A DNA stretch of 24,074 nucleotides, taken from the NCBI GenBank assembly GCA_036745875.1, contig DAIOFH010000056.1:1-24074 (forward strand), in the 5' to 3' direction. Below, piece by piece: positions 15,876 to 23,973 of the stretch. Numbering within the stretch: position 1 is the stretch's first letter; the number at the start of each line of letters is the position of its first letter. The notes below the pieces were generated by a model. It was not told where the DNA came from and ran no database searches. It worked only from the letters and a program-made list of their open reading frames with translations. This stretch comes from DAIOFH01 sp036745875 (GTDB lineage Bacteria > Planctomycetota > SZUA-567). The translations under genes were made by a program, and so were the position numbers.

Positions 15876-16080
15876 TATCCGGCTCCTTGACAGTTGCCGC
15901 ACCGCCTTTCGTCCAGAGGAAAACCCGTAACGGTATTTTTCTTTGGCGAAGCGTCTCGACAACAAATCCCACCACCCGTAGCGCCTGCGTGAAGACGCAT
16001 AAAAGCAACTGTCAAAATTAAGTGCCGGTTCCCTCAAAAAAAGAATAAATTAAAAGGGCATGAATAATTGGTAATATCGA

Positions 16081-17130
16081 TCACACGCACTTCTCCAGAG
16101 CGGCGAAAAGCATGTCCATGTCCTTGTCCGTACCGATGGTTATCCGAAGACACGAGTCGATGCGACGGCTCTTGAAATAACGCACAAGAATATTGCTTTC
16201 GCCGAGGCTGCGGAAAACTTCACCGGCCTTTTGGGCGGTGCCGCAATCGGCCAGGACGAAGTTTGCCTGGCTCGGATAGACCTTCAACCCCAGTCCCGCC
16301 AGCTTTTCTTCAGTCCTTTCCCTGGTAGCCACGATCTTCCGGCACGTTTCCATCAGCCATTCCTGGTCCAGCAACGCCTCTGTCGCCACAGCCTGCGTGA
16401 GGCGGTCGAGGTTGTAATAGTCGCGGATCTTTTCCATTTGGGCAAGTATTTCCCCACGGGCGAACCCGAGCCCGGCACGAAGCCCGGCGAGTGCGTAGCT
16501 TTTGGAAAAGGTTCGCGTCACGGCGAGATTGGCATATTCGCGGATAAGGGGAATCGCCGTCGACCCGGCGGGCGAGAAATCGATATACGCCTCATCCACG
16601 ACAACCATGCACGAGGGAGCGCTTTCGACGAGGCCGCGAATCTCCCGCTCGGTGAACAATTTCCCGGTCGGCGCATTGGGATTGGGGAGAAAGAGCAATT
16701 TTGCCTTGCCGATATCGATGGCTGAAGGCAGGCTGAAATCGTCATTGAATTCAACAAGCCGGTACTTGACGTTTTGCATGGCGGCAAGCGTTTCGTAGTA
16801 GGTATAACTGGGATAAAACGCCACCACCTCGTCGCCCTGGTCGCAGAAGGTCTGGAAAAACATCCTGAGCATTTCGTCCGACCCATTGGCGGCCATTACT
16901 TCCTCCGGCCGGGCACCGTAGACTTTTGCCGCCGCTTCCCGGAGTTCGGTGCTGCTGGAGTCGGGATATAGCGCGAGCTCGCCTGCTGCCCGCTTGAGAA
17001 AGGAAAGCGCCCTGGCGCTTGGCGGATAGCGATTCTCGTTCTGGTTCAGCTTTATCGTTTCCGGATTCCGGGCCGATGCGCCGGGAATATATGCCTGCAT
17101 CTTTTTGACGCAATCGCGAACTTCAACCAT
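16081..17130 (-). CDS. hisC: histidinol-phosphate aminotransferase
   Basis: This 349-aa PLP enzyme makes histidinol phosphate from imidazole acetol phosphate and glutamate. Fold-type I aminotransferase motifs are NGSDE at 82-86, FYPSYTYY near 105-112, LPNPNAPTG at 148-156 (PLP ring contact), VVDEAYIDF near 177-185, and TRTFSKSYALAGLRAG from 205, with the Schiff-base Lys210. The C-terminal CLRITIGT supplies the carboxylate-binding Arg. N-terminal LNQNENRYPP is typical of HisC. I chose the ATG at 17130 because AGGAGAGAGGG precedes it; the frame extends 23 codons further without support. No other his gene is present. It is divergent from dtd-dapB across 112 nt. Related aminotransferases can also use aromatic substrates, so specificity is the main doubt. 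Confidence 0.9.
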   Translation of the reverse strand: MVEVRDCVKKMQAYIPGASARNPETIKLNQNENRYPPSARALSFLKRAAGELALYPDSSSTELREAAAKVYGARPEEVMAANGSDEMLRMFFQTFCDQGDEVVAFYPSYTYYETLAAMQNVKYRLVEFNDDFSLPSAIDIGKAKLLFLPNPNAPTGKLFTEREIRGLVESAPSCMVVVDEAYIDFSPAGSTAIPLIREYANLAVTRTFSKSYALAGLRAGLGFARGEILAQMEKIRDYYNLDRLTQAVATEALLDQEWLMETCRKIVATRERTEEKLAGLGLKVYPSQANFVLADCGTAQKAGEVFRSLGESNILVRYFKSRRIDSCLRITIGTDKDMDMLFAALEKCV

Positions 17131-17168
17131 CCCTCTCTCCTTTTTTACATGCATACAACATGGCCAAC

Positions 17169-17232
17169 CAATATAATCATTTTCCATCCGCTTCGGCAAG
17201 GAAGAAGCGGCGGCTGTGTGATTATTATATTG
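17169..17232. promoter_or_regulatory. nested inverted repeat in the hisC/dtd divergent spacer
   Basis: CCGCTTC (17188-17194) pairs with GAAGCGG (17204-17210). Outside it, CAATATAATCA (17169-17179) is mirrored by TGATTATTATATTG (17219-17232) with a 3-nt insertion. The symmetric AT-rich arms may contain the -10 regions for both divergent genes, with the hairpin between them as a possible regulator site. No protein gene lies in this spacer. Confidence 0.35.
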
Positions 17233-17242
17233 AGAGGAAGCT

Positions 17243-17701
17243 ATGCGGGCGGTAATCCAGCGGGTAAACTATGCCAAGGTGGTAGTCGACGACGACGTTG
17301 CGGGTGCGATCGACAGGGGCTTCCTCGTCCTCCTCGGAGTTACCCACGGCGACACGGCGGAGGAAGCTTCCGCTTTGGCGTCGAAAATCGCCAAGCTGCG
17401 GGTCTTCACCGATCCGGAAGGCAAGATGAACCTGGCGCTCGCGGACATTGGCGGAGCGGTGCTGGCGGTCAGCCAATTCACCCTTTACGCCGACGCTTCG
17501 CATGGCAACCGCCCTTCCTTCATCAATGCGGCGAGGCCCGAACTTGCCGAAAGCCTCTACGAACTGTTTTGCGAAAAATTACAGTCTTTCGGTCTGCGCG
17601 TGGAAAAAGGCGTTTTTGGCGCGCATATGGATGTCAGCCTGTTGAACGACGGACCGGTGACGATCATTCTCGATTCTGACGATTTGAAAAGAAAGCGATA
17701 A
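17243..17701 (+). CDS. dtd: D-aminoacyl-tRNA deacylase
   Basis: This 152-aa cytosolic homodimer hydrolyses D-amino acids (and glycine) wrongly attached to tRNA. The family signatures are all visible: MRAVIQRV at the start, SQFTLYAD at 77-84, GNRPSF at 88-93, FGAHMDVSLLNDGPVT ending at 140, and a GPVT motif with the cross-subunit cis-Pro. Length is typical (145-155 aa). AGAGGAAG precedes the ATG. The next gene, dapB, starts 2 nt after the stop, so the two are probably translated from one mRNA even though their functions differ. Confidence 0.96.
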   Translation: MRAVIQRVNYAKVVVDDDVAGAIDRGFLVLLGVTHGDTAEEASALASKIAKLRVFTDPEGKMNLALADIGGAVLAVSQFTLYADASHGNRPSFINAARPELAESLYELFCEKLQSFGLRVEKGVFGAHMDVSLLNDGPVTIILDSDDLKRKR

Positions 17702-17703
17702 TA

Positions 17704-18504
17704 ATGGCGATAAAACTGGCGATATGCGGAGCTGCAGGCAGGATGGGCAAACGGCTGTTGGCGCTGTCGGACACGGATGAGGAGTTCAGTTTAGTCCAGG
17801 CGGTGGAATGGTCCGGCTTCCCCAGGCTTGGCGAAAACATCAACGCCTACGAACAACTCGCATCGAGGGCAAAGGACGTTGTCTGGACAACCGGCCTCGC
17901 ATCGGGAGCCGATGTCGCGATCGATTTTTCCGCGCCGGAGAGCGTCCTTGTCAACGCGGGAGTCGCTGCGGACAACGGGATCAAACTGATCGTCGGCACC
18001 ACCGGCCTGAACCAGGACCAGGTGGAAGTCCTGAAAACCGCGTCTGCCAAGACGGCGGTGCTGTTCGCGCCGAACTTTTCACTCGGCGTCAACCTCCTGT
18101 TCCGCCTGGCTGCCGAGGCGGCCAAAATACTTGGCGACGACTATAATATTGAAATAGTCGAAGCCCATCACAACCAAAAGGTCGACGCCCCGTCCGGCAC
18201 CGCTCTCGGCATCGCCAAGGCGGTCACGGAAGCGCTTGTCCGCGATATGGAAAAGGACCTCGTACACGGCCGCTCCGGAAAACCGGGCAAGCGCACCGTC
18301 AAAGAGATAGGAATGCATGCCCTCAGGATGGGCTCCGTCGTTGGCGAACACAGCATTTACTTCTGTAACGATTACGAACGCATCGAAATCGCCCACCGGG
18401 CAGAGTCCCGCGATGTCTTTGTCTCGGGAGCGCTCAGGGCGGCAAAATGGATTGCCGGAAAGGGACCGGGTTTTTACAGCATGCAGGACATGCTGTTCGG
18501 GTAA
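17704..18504 (+). CDS. dapB: 4-hydroxy-tetrahydrodipicolinate reductase
   Basis: This 266-aa NAD(P)H enzyme acts in the diaminopimelate/lysine pathway, which also supplies peptidoglycan. The Rossmann loop GAAGRMG is at 9-15, GTTG at 98-101, and the catalytic block EAHHNQKVDAPSGTA at 153-167 contains His155, His156 and Lys159. RMGSVVGEHSIYF follows in the C-terminal domain. Length is normal. Translation is probably coupled to dtd (2-nt gap; weak GAAAG ribosome site inside dtd). A short GC hairpin follows the stop codon. Confidence 0.96.
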   Translation: MAIKLAICGAAGRMGKRLLALSDTDEEFSLVQAVEWSGFPRLGENINAYEQLASRAKDVVWTTGLASGADVAIDFSAPESVLVNAGVAADNGIKLIVGTTGLNQDQVEVLKTASAKTAVLFAPNFSLGVNLLFRLAAEAAKILGDDYNIEIVEAHHNQKVDAPSGTALGIAKAVTEALVRDMEKDLVHGRSGKPGKRTVKEIGMHALRMGSVVGEHSIYFCNDYERIEIAHRAESRDVFVSGALRAAKWIAGKGPGFYSMQDMLFG

Positions 18505-18514
18505 TGTCGGGCGA

Positions 18515-18540
18515 CCGCATGGGATGCGGACAAATGTTTT
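18515..18540 (+). terminator. possible terminator after dapB
   Basis: CCGCAT-GGG-ATGCGG (18515-18529) is a perfect 6-bp hairpin 11 nt after the dapB stop. A short T-run (TTTT) comes only 7 nt later, so this is a weak terminator at best. Confidence 0.35.
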
Positions 18541-18544
18541 CATC

Positions 18545-18637
18545 CAAATTGACAATCGTCAATTCTATTGCGTTTTAAAAAAAGTTGACCCTTCCCCGGC
18601 GCTTTTCGGCATGTCCCGGTTATGCCGTAAAACGCAA
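18545..18637. repeat. inverted repeats in the dapB to O-acetylhomoserine sulfhydrylase spacer
   Basis: ATTGAC-AATC-GTCAAT (18548-18563) is a perfect 6-bp hairpin that includes the 12-mer shared with 9498-9509. Next to it TTGCGTTTTA (18568-18577) is exactly reverse-complementary to TAAAACGCAA (18628-18637), a 10-bp long-range stem. The rest of the 177-nt spacer has no gene. This could be leader structure of the sulfhydrylase mRNA or an interspersed repeat. Confidence 0.5.
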
Positions 18638-18681
18638 CAAGGAACCAAGCATTATTTAAAAAGCGCTAGAAAGGCAGCATC

Positions 18682-19959
18682 ATGACACACATCGACACGA
18701 CATGCGTCCAGGGCGGATATGTTCCCGGAAACGGCGAACCGCGCTCGGTACCGATTATCCAAAGCACGACGTTCAAATACGATTCCAGCCAGGAAATGGC
18801 CATGCTTTTCAACTTGGAGAAAAGCGGGTATTTCTATTCGCGCCTGCAAAACCCCACCTGCGACAACGTGGCCGCGAAAGTCGCCCAGCTCGAAGGCGGC
18901 ACTGCGGCGATGCTCACCGGTTCCGGCCAGGCGGCTTCGTTCTTTTCAGTCTTCAACATCGCGGGTTGCGGCGACCATGTCGTCTGCTCGGCGGAAATCT
19001 ATGGCGGCACCTTCAATCTTTTCGCCCATACGATGAAGAGGATGGGCATAGAAACGACATTCGTCCCGGTGGACTGCTCCGAAGCCGAACTGGATAAGGC
19101 ATTCCAGCCTAACACCAAGGCGGTTTTCGGCGAAACGATCTGCAACCCGTCCTTGTCCGTGTTGGACATCGAGAAATTCGCCAACGCCGCCCATAGGCAC
19201 GGCGTGCCGCTCATAGTCGACAACACCTTCCCCACCCCGGTCAACTGCCGCCCGTTCGAATGGGGTGCGGACATCGTCACCCACTCGACAACCAAATACA
19301 TGGACGGCCACGGCTCCGCCGTCGGCGGCGCAATAGTGGACAGCGGGAATTTTGACTGGAACAAATACGCGGACAAATACCCGGGTCTTACCACCCCGGA
19401 CAATACCTATCACGGCGTCATTTATACCGAACGCTTCGGCCTCGGCGGCGCCTTCATCACCAAGGCGGTGGCGCAGCTGATGCGGGACCTCGGTTCTGTG
19501 CAGTCGCCGCAGAGCGCGTTCCTGCTGAACCTTGGGTTGGAGAGCTTGCATCTCAGGATGAAACGCCATTGCGAAAACGGCCTCAAGGTGGCGCAATTCC
19601 TGTCCAAACACGGCAAGGTCGGCTATGTGCACTACAGCTCGCTTCCCGGCGACAAGTACCATGAACTGGCAAAGAAGTACCTGCCGAACGGCTCATGCGG
19701 CGTGGTCAGTTTCGGCGTCAACGGCGGCAAAGATGCGGCGGAGAAGGTTCTGAACAGCCTGAAGCGCTGCATTGTCGCGACCCACGTCGCCGACGCCAGG
19801 ACTTGCGTTCTGCACCCGGCGAGTGCGACGCACCGCCAGATGACGGACGAGCAGTTACTCGCTGCGGGCATTCGTCCCGATTTCGTCCGCCTGTCTGTGG
19901 GGATCGAGGATGCCGACGATATTATCGCCGACCTTGAGCAGGCGCTTGCCCAGGCCTGA
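18682..19959 (+). CDS. metY: O-acetylhomoserine sulfhydrylase
   Basis: This 425-aa PLP enzyme of the Cys/Met metabolism family makes homocysteine from O-acetylhomoserine and sulfide (direct sulfhydrylation route to methionine). Visible motifs are YSRLQNPT at 52-59, the phosphate-binding SGQAA at 81-85, VDNTFPTP with PLP-contacting Asp180, and HSTTKYMDGHG with the Schiff-base Lys205. HVADARTCVLHPASATHRQM near the C-terminus is typical for this subgroup. Length (about 425-430 aa) favours O-acetylhomoserine sulfhydrylase over the shorter cystathionine gamma-synthase or lyase (about 380-400). AAAGG lies about 10 nt before the ATG. The leader carries inverted repeats but no recognisable SAM riboswitch. 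A strong terminator follows. Confidence 0.9.
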   Translation: MTHIDTTCVQGGYVPGNGEPRSVPIIQSTTFKYDSSQEMAMLFNLEKSGYFYSRLQNPTCDNVAAKVAQLEGGTAAMLTGSGQAASFFSVFNIAGCGDHVVCSAEIYGGTFNLFAHTMKRMGIETTFVPVDCSEAELDKAFQPNTKAVFGETICNPSLSVLDIEKFANAAHRHGVPLIVDNTFPTPVNCRPFEWGADIVTHSTTKYMDGHGSAVGGAIVDSGNFDWNKYADKYPGLTTPDNTYHGVIYTERFGLGGAFITKAVAQLMRDLGSVQSPQSAFLLNLGLESLHLRMKRHCENGLKVAQFLSKHGKVGYVHYSSLPGDKYHELAKKYLPNGSCGVVSFGVNGGKDAAEKVLNSLKRCIVATHVADARTCVLHPASATHRQMTDEQLLAAGIRPDFVRLSVGIEDADDIIADLEQALAQA

Positions 19960-19997
19960 GGTAAATTTCAATTTTATTGATTCACAAAAAGAAGACG

Positions 19998-20031
19998 CGC
20001 CTGTATCTTATTGAGGATACAGGCGTTTTTT
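19998..20031 (+). terminator. Rho-independent terminator after the sulfhydrylase gene
   Basis: A perfect 10-bp stem CGCCTGTATC/GATACAGGCG (19998-20007, 20016-20025) with an 8-nt loop is followed by six Ts. It separates the sulfhydrylase from the transporter pair that begins 49 nt later. Confidence 0.95.
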
Positions 20032-20080
20032 AATAGCGTACGCAGTATGACAAAACAACGCACGGGAAGAATACGGACTT

Positions 20081-20953
20081 ATGCACAGGATTGTATTTAT
20101 ATGCGCGCTGTTGCTGGCGGCGGCGACAGCCACCGCGGGCGACCAGGACACACCCCTTGCGCCTGCAGGAAAAAAGATAGCCACACACCTTTTGCCGCCG
20201 GAAATAGTCAGGATAAAAGAACGGGGCAAACTAATCGTGGCAATGCGTCCCGATTCGGGACCTCCGCTATGCAGCATAGCGGATGACGGCAAGCTCCATG
20301 GCATAGAAATGGACATCGCCACCGAACTGGCCAAAAAACTGGGTGTGGAACTTGAAATAAACGCCACGGCGATCACGCCGGAAGACGCGCTCGAACTAGT
20401 CAGGAACCGCACCGCCGATCTCGCGGTCGCCAACCTGTCCCGGACCGCCAACCGCACCCTCACCACGCCTTTCGGCCTCCCCTATCTCGGCACGCACGCC
20501 ACCTTCCTCGCTCGCGATACGGTGGTCGCCGACGACAACGGCTACATTGACAAATCGCTTGTCATGGAAAAGCTGAACCAGGAGGGCATCCGGATCGGCG
20601 TCCAGCAGGGTGCGTACCATGAGGAACTATTGGAAGCGATCGCCCCGCTGGCGACAGCTGTGCCGGTGCCTGGCGATTGGGAACGTGTGGTAAACTTGTA
20701 TTTTGACGGCGAAGTGGACGCGCTTCTGATGGAGGACCTGCGGGCGCTGGTTATGTTCCGGCAGTCGCCGCAGCTGACGGTCATGAACTCGCTGTTCGTG
20801 TTGGAGGACCGGGAAGAGGCGATATGCCCCGCATTCCACTGGGAAGACGACAATCTGCGCCTCTGGTACGACGCGTGGATTCGTGAATGGCGGCCGCGGC
20901 CGTATGACATCGAGACGATACTGGTGGAATTCCCGGCCCTGTTCAAACGGTAG
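20081..20953 (+). CDS. periplasmic family-3 solute-binding protein
   Basis: This 290-aa protein has a signal peptide (MHRIVFICALLLAAATATA, cleavage before GDQ) and then an SBP_bac_3 fold: RIKERGKLIVAM, the hinge signature HGIEMDIATELAKKLGV (about 72-88), and RTLTTPFGLPYLGTHATF (about 127-144), where family members bind the ligand. Such proteins usually deliver amino acids or carboxylates to ABC permeases. Here no permease or ATPase gene follows; an SLC1-type transporter starts 4 nt after the stop. A soluble periplasmic ligand capturer for that transporter, or a sensor, is inferred. The length is somewhat above the usual 250-270 aa. GGA lies about 6 nt before the ATG, a weak ribosome site. Confidence 0.88.
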   Translation: MHRIVFICALLLAAATATAGDQDTPLAPAGKKIATHLLPPEIVRIKERGKLIVAMRPDSGPPLCSIADDGKLHGIEMDIATELAKKLGVELEINATAITPEDALELVRNRTADLAVANLSRTANRTLTTPFGLPYLGTHATFLARDTVVADDNGYIDKSLVMEKLNQEGIRIGVQQGAYHEELLEAIAPLATAVPVPGDWERVVNLYFDGEVDALLMEDLRALVMFRQSPQLTVMNSLFVLEDREEAICPAFHWEDDNLRLWYDAWIREWRPRPYDIETILVEFPALFKR

Positions 20954-20957
20954 AAAA

Positions 20958-22352
20958 ATGACTGATACCACGGACGACAAAAAAGAAACTCCCATGGTCC
21001 ACGAAGACGCCGACTTCGGCGATGCCGAACTTTACCGCGACCACGGCGAGGGTGCGGAAAAGGACAGCAAAGTCACCACTTTCATGACCAGTTCATGGAC
21101 CCTCCTGGCAGCGATAGTCGCCACCCTGCTCCTGCTGAAATATGCGCCGTCCGTCACCGAATTCATGCGGCCGTTCGGCGAAGCATACATGAACTTCCTT
21201 AAAATGACCATTATCCCCTTCGCCGTGTCGGCGACCGTGTCCTCCCTGTGCAAAGTCATGCGCGAGCGCCAGTCGTCCCATATCATGCGCCGGACGGTGA
21301 TATCGGCGTGCATCGTCTTCATGGCGCTGGTGGCGTACGGCATCTTCGCGGCGGTCCTCACCGCCAAACAGGTGGAGCCCACCGACGACACGCTTGCCTA
21401 CGTCGGCGAAATGATGTTCGAAAACGTGAAGCCCGGTGAAGTCGAGGACAACTGGGCGGTCTTCAGCATCCACACCAGGGAAAAGGAACCGCCGCGCGTC
21501 AGCACTTCCCTCAAAGACACGCTTATCGACAGCATTCCCGAGAACATCTTCGAAGCCCTTACCGAGGGCGACATGGTGAAAATCCTGATATTTTTCTGCA
21601 TCTTCGCCCTGACCGCCCGTTATATGCCGGAGGACGGGTATCGGGCCATCCAGTCCTTCGCGGATGGCGTCATGGCTGCGTTTGTGCGAATCCTCGACTG
21701 GCTGTTTTTCCTGGCCGCCCCCGGGATTGCCTGCATCATAGCCAACACCTTCGCCAATGTCGACCTGGATATAGTATGGAGATTTACCAATCTCATCATC
21801 CTGATAATCGCCACGCTCGTAGTCGCCTGCATCGCCTGCCTTGTGGTGGTCTGGTTATTTTCCGGTTCGAGCTTCCTCCATGTCGTCGGGACATTGCAGG
21901 ACTCGCTCTTTATCGCCCTCGCCGCCAACAGCGAATTATTGGCCATGCCGAAAGCCATGCAGGCACTGAACACCCTGGGCTTCGACAAAAAAGTCATCAA
22001 CATCGTGATGCCATTGGGGATAAACCTTATTCCCTTCGGACCGACGGTGCTTTTTTCTGTCTCCGCCGTGTTTTGCGTCAATCTCTACAGCATTCCGCTT
22101 AATGCGGAAAACATCCTTACACTAGCCCTGACCATCCCGCTGGCGTCGATTGCCACGGTACAGTCAAGCCCGTTGGTTTGGTACGGTTTCCTCTCGATTC
22201 CTCTTGGCATGTTCGGAATACCAATTGGCCCAACGCTGATTGTCCTGTATGCGATCGACTTTATTGTCGATCGTCTTCTAAGCGTATTGGAAGTTGTAGG
22301 CAGCGCCGCAACCGTGGCAATGGTCAAGCGAGCGGAATCGAAAAAGGCGTAA
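20958..22352 (+). CDS. SLC1/DAACS-type dicarboxylate-amino acid:cation symporter, divergent
   Basis: This 464-aa inner-membrane protein has about eight hydrophobic segments plus two re-entrant regions. Family marks are FLKMTIIPFAVSATVSSL (80-97) and DSIPENIFEAL (191-201), which match the conserved SLC1 wording. The functional motifs are altered. The serine-rich HP1 tip (usually SSSxxTLP) reads ANSELLAMP near 323-331. The TM7 NMDGT ion/substrate motif is replaced by INLIPFGPT (355-363). In TM8 the D...R...N...D pattern keeps D434 and R439, but the later Asn and Asp are Glu and Ser (IDFIVDRLLSVLEVVGS). A charged acidic N-terminus of about 40 residues precedes the first helix. The ATG at 20958 lies 4 nt after the binding-protein stop; the longer frame would overlap that gene. 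Substrate and ion coupling probably differ from known members. Confidence 0.88.
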   Translation: MTDTTDDKKETPMVHEDADFGDAELYRDHGEGAEKDSKVTTFMTSSWTLLAAIVATLLLLKYAPSVTEFMRPFGEAYMNFLKMTIIPFAVSATVSSLCKVMRERQSSHIMRRTVISACIVFMALVAYGIFAAVLTAKQVEPTDDTLAYVGEMMFENVKPGEVEDNWAVFSIHTREKEPPRVSTSLKDTLIDSIPENIFEALTEGDMVKILIFFCIFALTARYMPEDGYRAIQSFADGVMAAFVRILDWLFFLAAPGIACIIANTFANVDLDIVWRFTNLIILIIATLVVACIACLVVVWLFSGSSFLHVVGTLQDSLFIALAANSELLAMPKAMQALNTLGFDKKVINIVMPLGINLIPFGPTVLFSVSAVFCVNLYSIPLNAENILTLALTIPLASIATVQSSPLVWYGFLSIPLGMFGIPIGPTLIVLYAIDFIVDRLLSVLEVVGSAATVAMVKRAESKKA

Positions 22353-22440
22353 CCCACCCTTCGCAACGATGGAACGCATGGCCGAGACATTGCAGTGGGT
22401 CAACGTCCCGGCGCATGCGCCATCGAGACACCATCCGCGC

Positions 22441-23949
22441 TCAATTATCCTGGGCGGCAAACTCGAACATTTCGCCCAAATCCGCCTGGAGTTTTATGTA
22501 TTTCGCATAACCCCGGTCATAGATCGCGGCCGAGGCCGGGTTCGGGTCGAAACGGCTCACCACCTGGATCATGCTGTCGCAGGCTGACTGGATGTCCTTG
22601 AAGATCCCGACGGCAAAGCCGGCCAGCACCGCCGCTCCCAGGCAGGCGGCCGTGTCGCGGGAGTTCGTTACGCAGATCGGACGTTGCAGGATATCGGCCT
22701 TGAGCTGGCACCAGGAGGGGCTCTTGGAGCCGCCGCCGAAGGCCCGCACCTCGTCCACCGCGATTCCCATGTTGGCGAGGGCGTCAATGTTGCGACGGAC
22801 CAGGTAGCCGAGGGATTCCATGATGGCGCGGATGAAATGCGGCTTGCGGTGCACCATGGTAATGCCGAAAAACACGCCCATGGCGTTGGGGTTGATGTCG
22901 GGGGCGAGAGCACCGTTCAGATGGGGCAGAAAGACGAGCCCCCCCGCGCCCGGCGCGATGTGGTCGGCTTCATGGATCATCAGGTCGTAGTTGTCGCCGC
23001 CCGACAGGTCGGCGTAGCTTTTCTCTATGTCGCAGAAATTATCGCGGAACCAGCGCATGCACATGCCGCCGGTGGTGAAGGTATGCATCATGTATGTGTT
23101 TTTTATTGGATAATAATGCACCGGCATGATGCGATTTGGGTCATATGTTATCTTGTCGGTGGGAACGCAGACCGCCAGCGACGACCCGATGCTTTCCGAA
23201 AACACCCCCGGCCTGACCGCGCCGACGCCGACCGCGCCGATGGCGTTGTCCATCGCGCCGGTGCAGATTTTGGCGTCGGGGTTCAGGCCGAGCTTTTTCG
23301 CGATATCCGGCAGTATCGTCCCCGCCACTTCGCCCGACTCCTTTATTTGCGGGTACATGCTTTCCGGCGTGCCGAGGTAGTCGAGCATTTCCTTCCAGTA
23401 GCGCTTGGTGGTGATGTCCCAATAGAGGGTGGACGTGAGCATCGCGCCATCGGCGACGAAGTTGCCGCAAAGATAGTGGATGATGTAATCTTCGAGACAG
23501 AGGATCTTTTTCGTCTTGGCGAACACTTCGGGCTCGTTTTCCTTGACCCACAGCACTTTAGGCGCTGGCCAGTTGGGGGCGAAGCCGACCTGCCCCGTCT
23601 TGCGGTAACAGAGTTCGTCGCCGAATTTTTCCGCCATGCGCGCCGCCTGGCTTATCGCGCGGTTGTCCATCCAGCCGATGGCGTTCCTGAGCGGCTTGCC
23701 GTCCCCGTCGACAAACACCATTGTTTCGCTCTGGGCCGAAAAGCCGATGGCGGCGACGCTCATGAGGTCGACCTTGTCCTTCAATGCCGCAAAGCCGAGC
23801 CCGATGGCGTTGGTGTAGATGCTCGGATACGATTCGACGAAGTTGTTGGCCGGCGTCAAAAGCTCGTATTCGTGGGTGGAACTGGCCAATTCCTTGCCGG
23901 TGTTCGCCGTCGGTCGCGCACCCATAAACATCGCGGCATGCGTGGACAT
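22441..23949 (-). CDS. FGGY-family carbohydrate kinase, N-terminus disrupted
   Basis: The frame encodes most of a sugar kinase: GKELASSTHEYEL from 18, the catalytic GAMDNAIGAVG near 231-241 (Asp234), and GGGSKSPSWCQLKADI near 405-420. It is a different subfamily from the kinase at 9664. The normal start (a short strand then D-x-G-T-x-x-x-K) is missing: the first 17 residues in this frame are MSTHAAMFMGARPTANT, and there is no ribosome site at the ATG at 23949. In another frame an ATG at 23977 overlaps the upstream TGA (ATGA), the usual coupling, and that frame gives HACRDVYGCATDG, which fits the spacing of the loop better. So one or two frameshifts between about 23890 and 23977 are likely, real or from sequencing error. 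The gene converges on the transporter gene (88-nt gap without a clear terminator). Confidence 0.78.
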   Translation of the reverse strand: MSTHAAMFMGARPTANTGKELASSTHEYELLTPANNFVESYPSIYTNAIGLGFAALKDKVDLMSVAAIGFSAQSETMVFVDGDGKPLRNAIGWMDNRAISQAARMAEKFGDELCYRKTGQVGFAPNWPAPKVLWVKENEPEVFAKTKKILCLEDYIIHYLCGNFVADGAMLTSTLYWDITTKRYWKEMLDYLGTPESMYPQIKESGEVAGTILPDIAKKLGLNPDAKICTGAMDNAIGAVGVGAVRPGVFSESIGSSLAVCVPTDKITYDPNRIMPVHYYPIKNTYMMHTFTTGGMCMRWFRDNFCDIEKSYADLSGGDNYDLMIHEADHIAPGAGGLVFLPHLNGALAPDINPNAMGVFFGITMVHRKPHFIRAIMESLGYLVRRNIDALANMGIAVDEVRAFGGGSKSPSWCQLKADILQRPICVTNSRDTAACLGAAVLAGFAVGIFKDIQSACDSMIQVVSRFDPNPASAAIYDRGYAKYIKLQADLGEMFEFAAQDN

Positions 23950-23973
23950 TCGCGTGTTTTCGGAAAAGGCGGC

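Noticed and set aside
15876..16037. 54-codon N-terminal extension of the antitoxin
   Set aside because: It does not resemble the antidote family, and the internal TTG has a far better ribosome site and gives normal length.
18505..18681. SAM-I/SAM-II riboswitch before the sulfhydrylase gene
   Set aside because: I looked for the known conserved core sequences and do not see them; only simple inverted repeats are present.
22353..22440. bidirectional terminator between the transporter and the second kinase
   Set aside because: No stable GC hairpin with a T-run is visible on either strand in these 88 nt.
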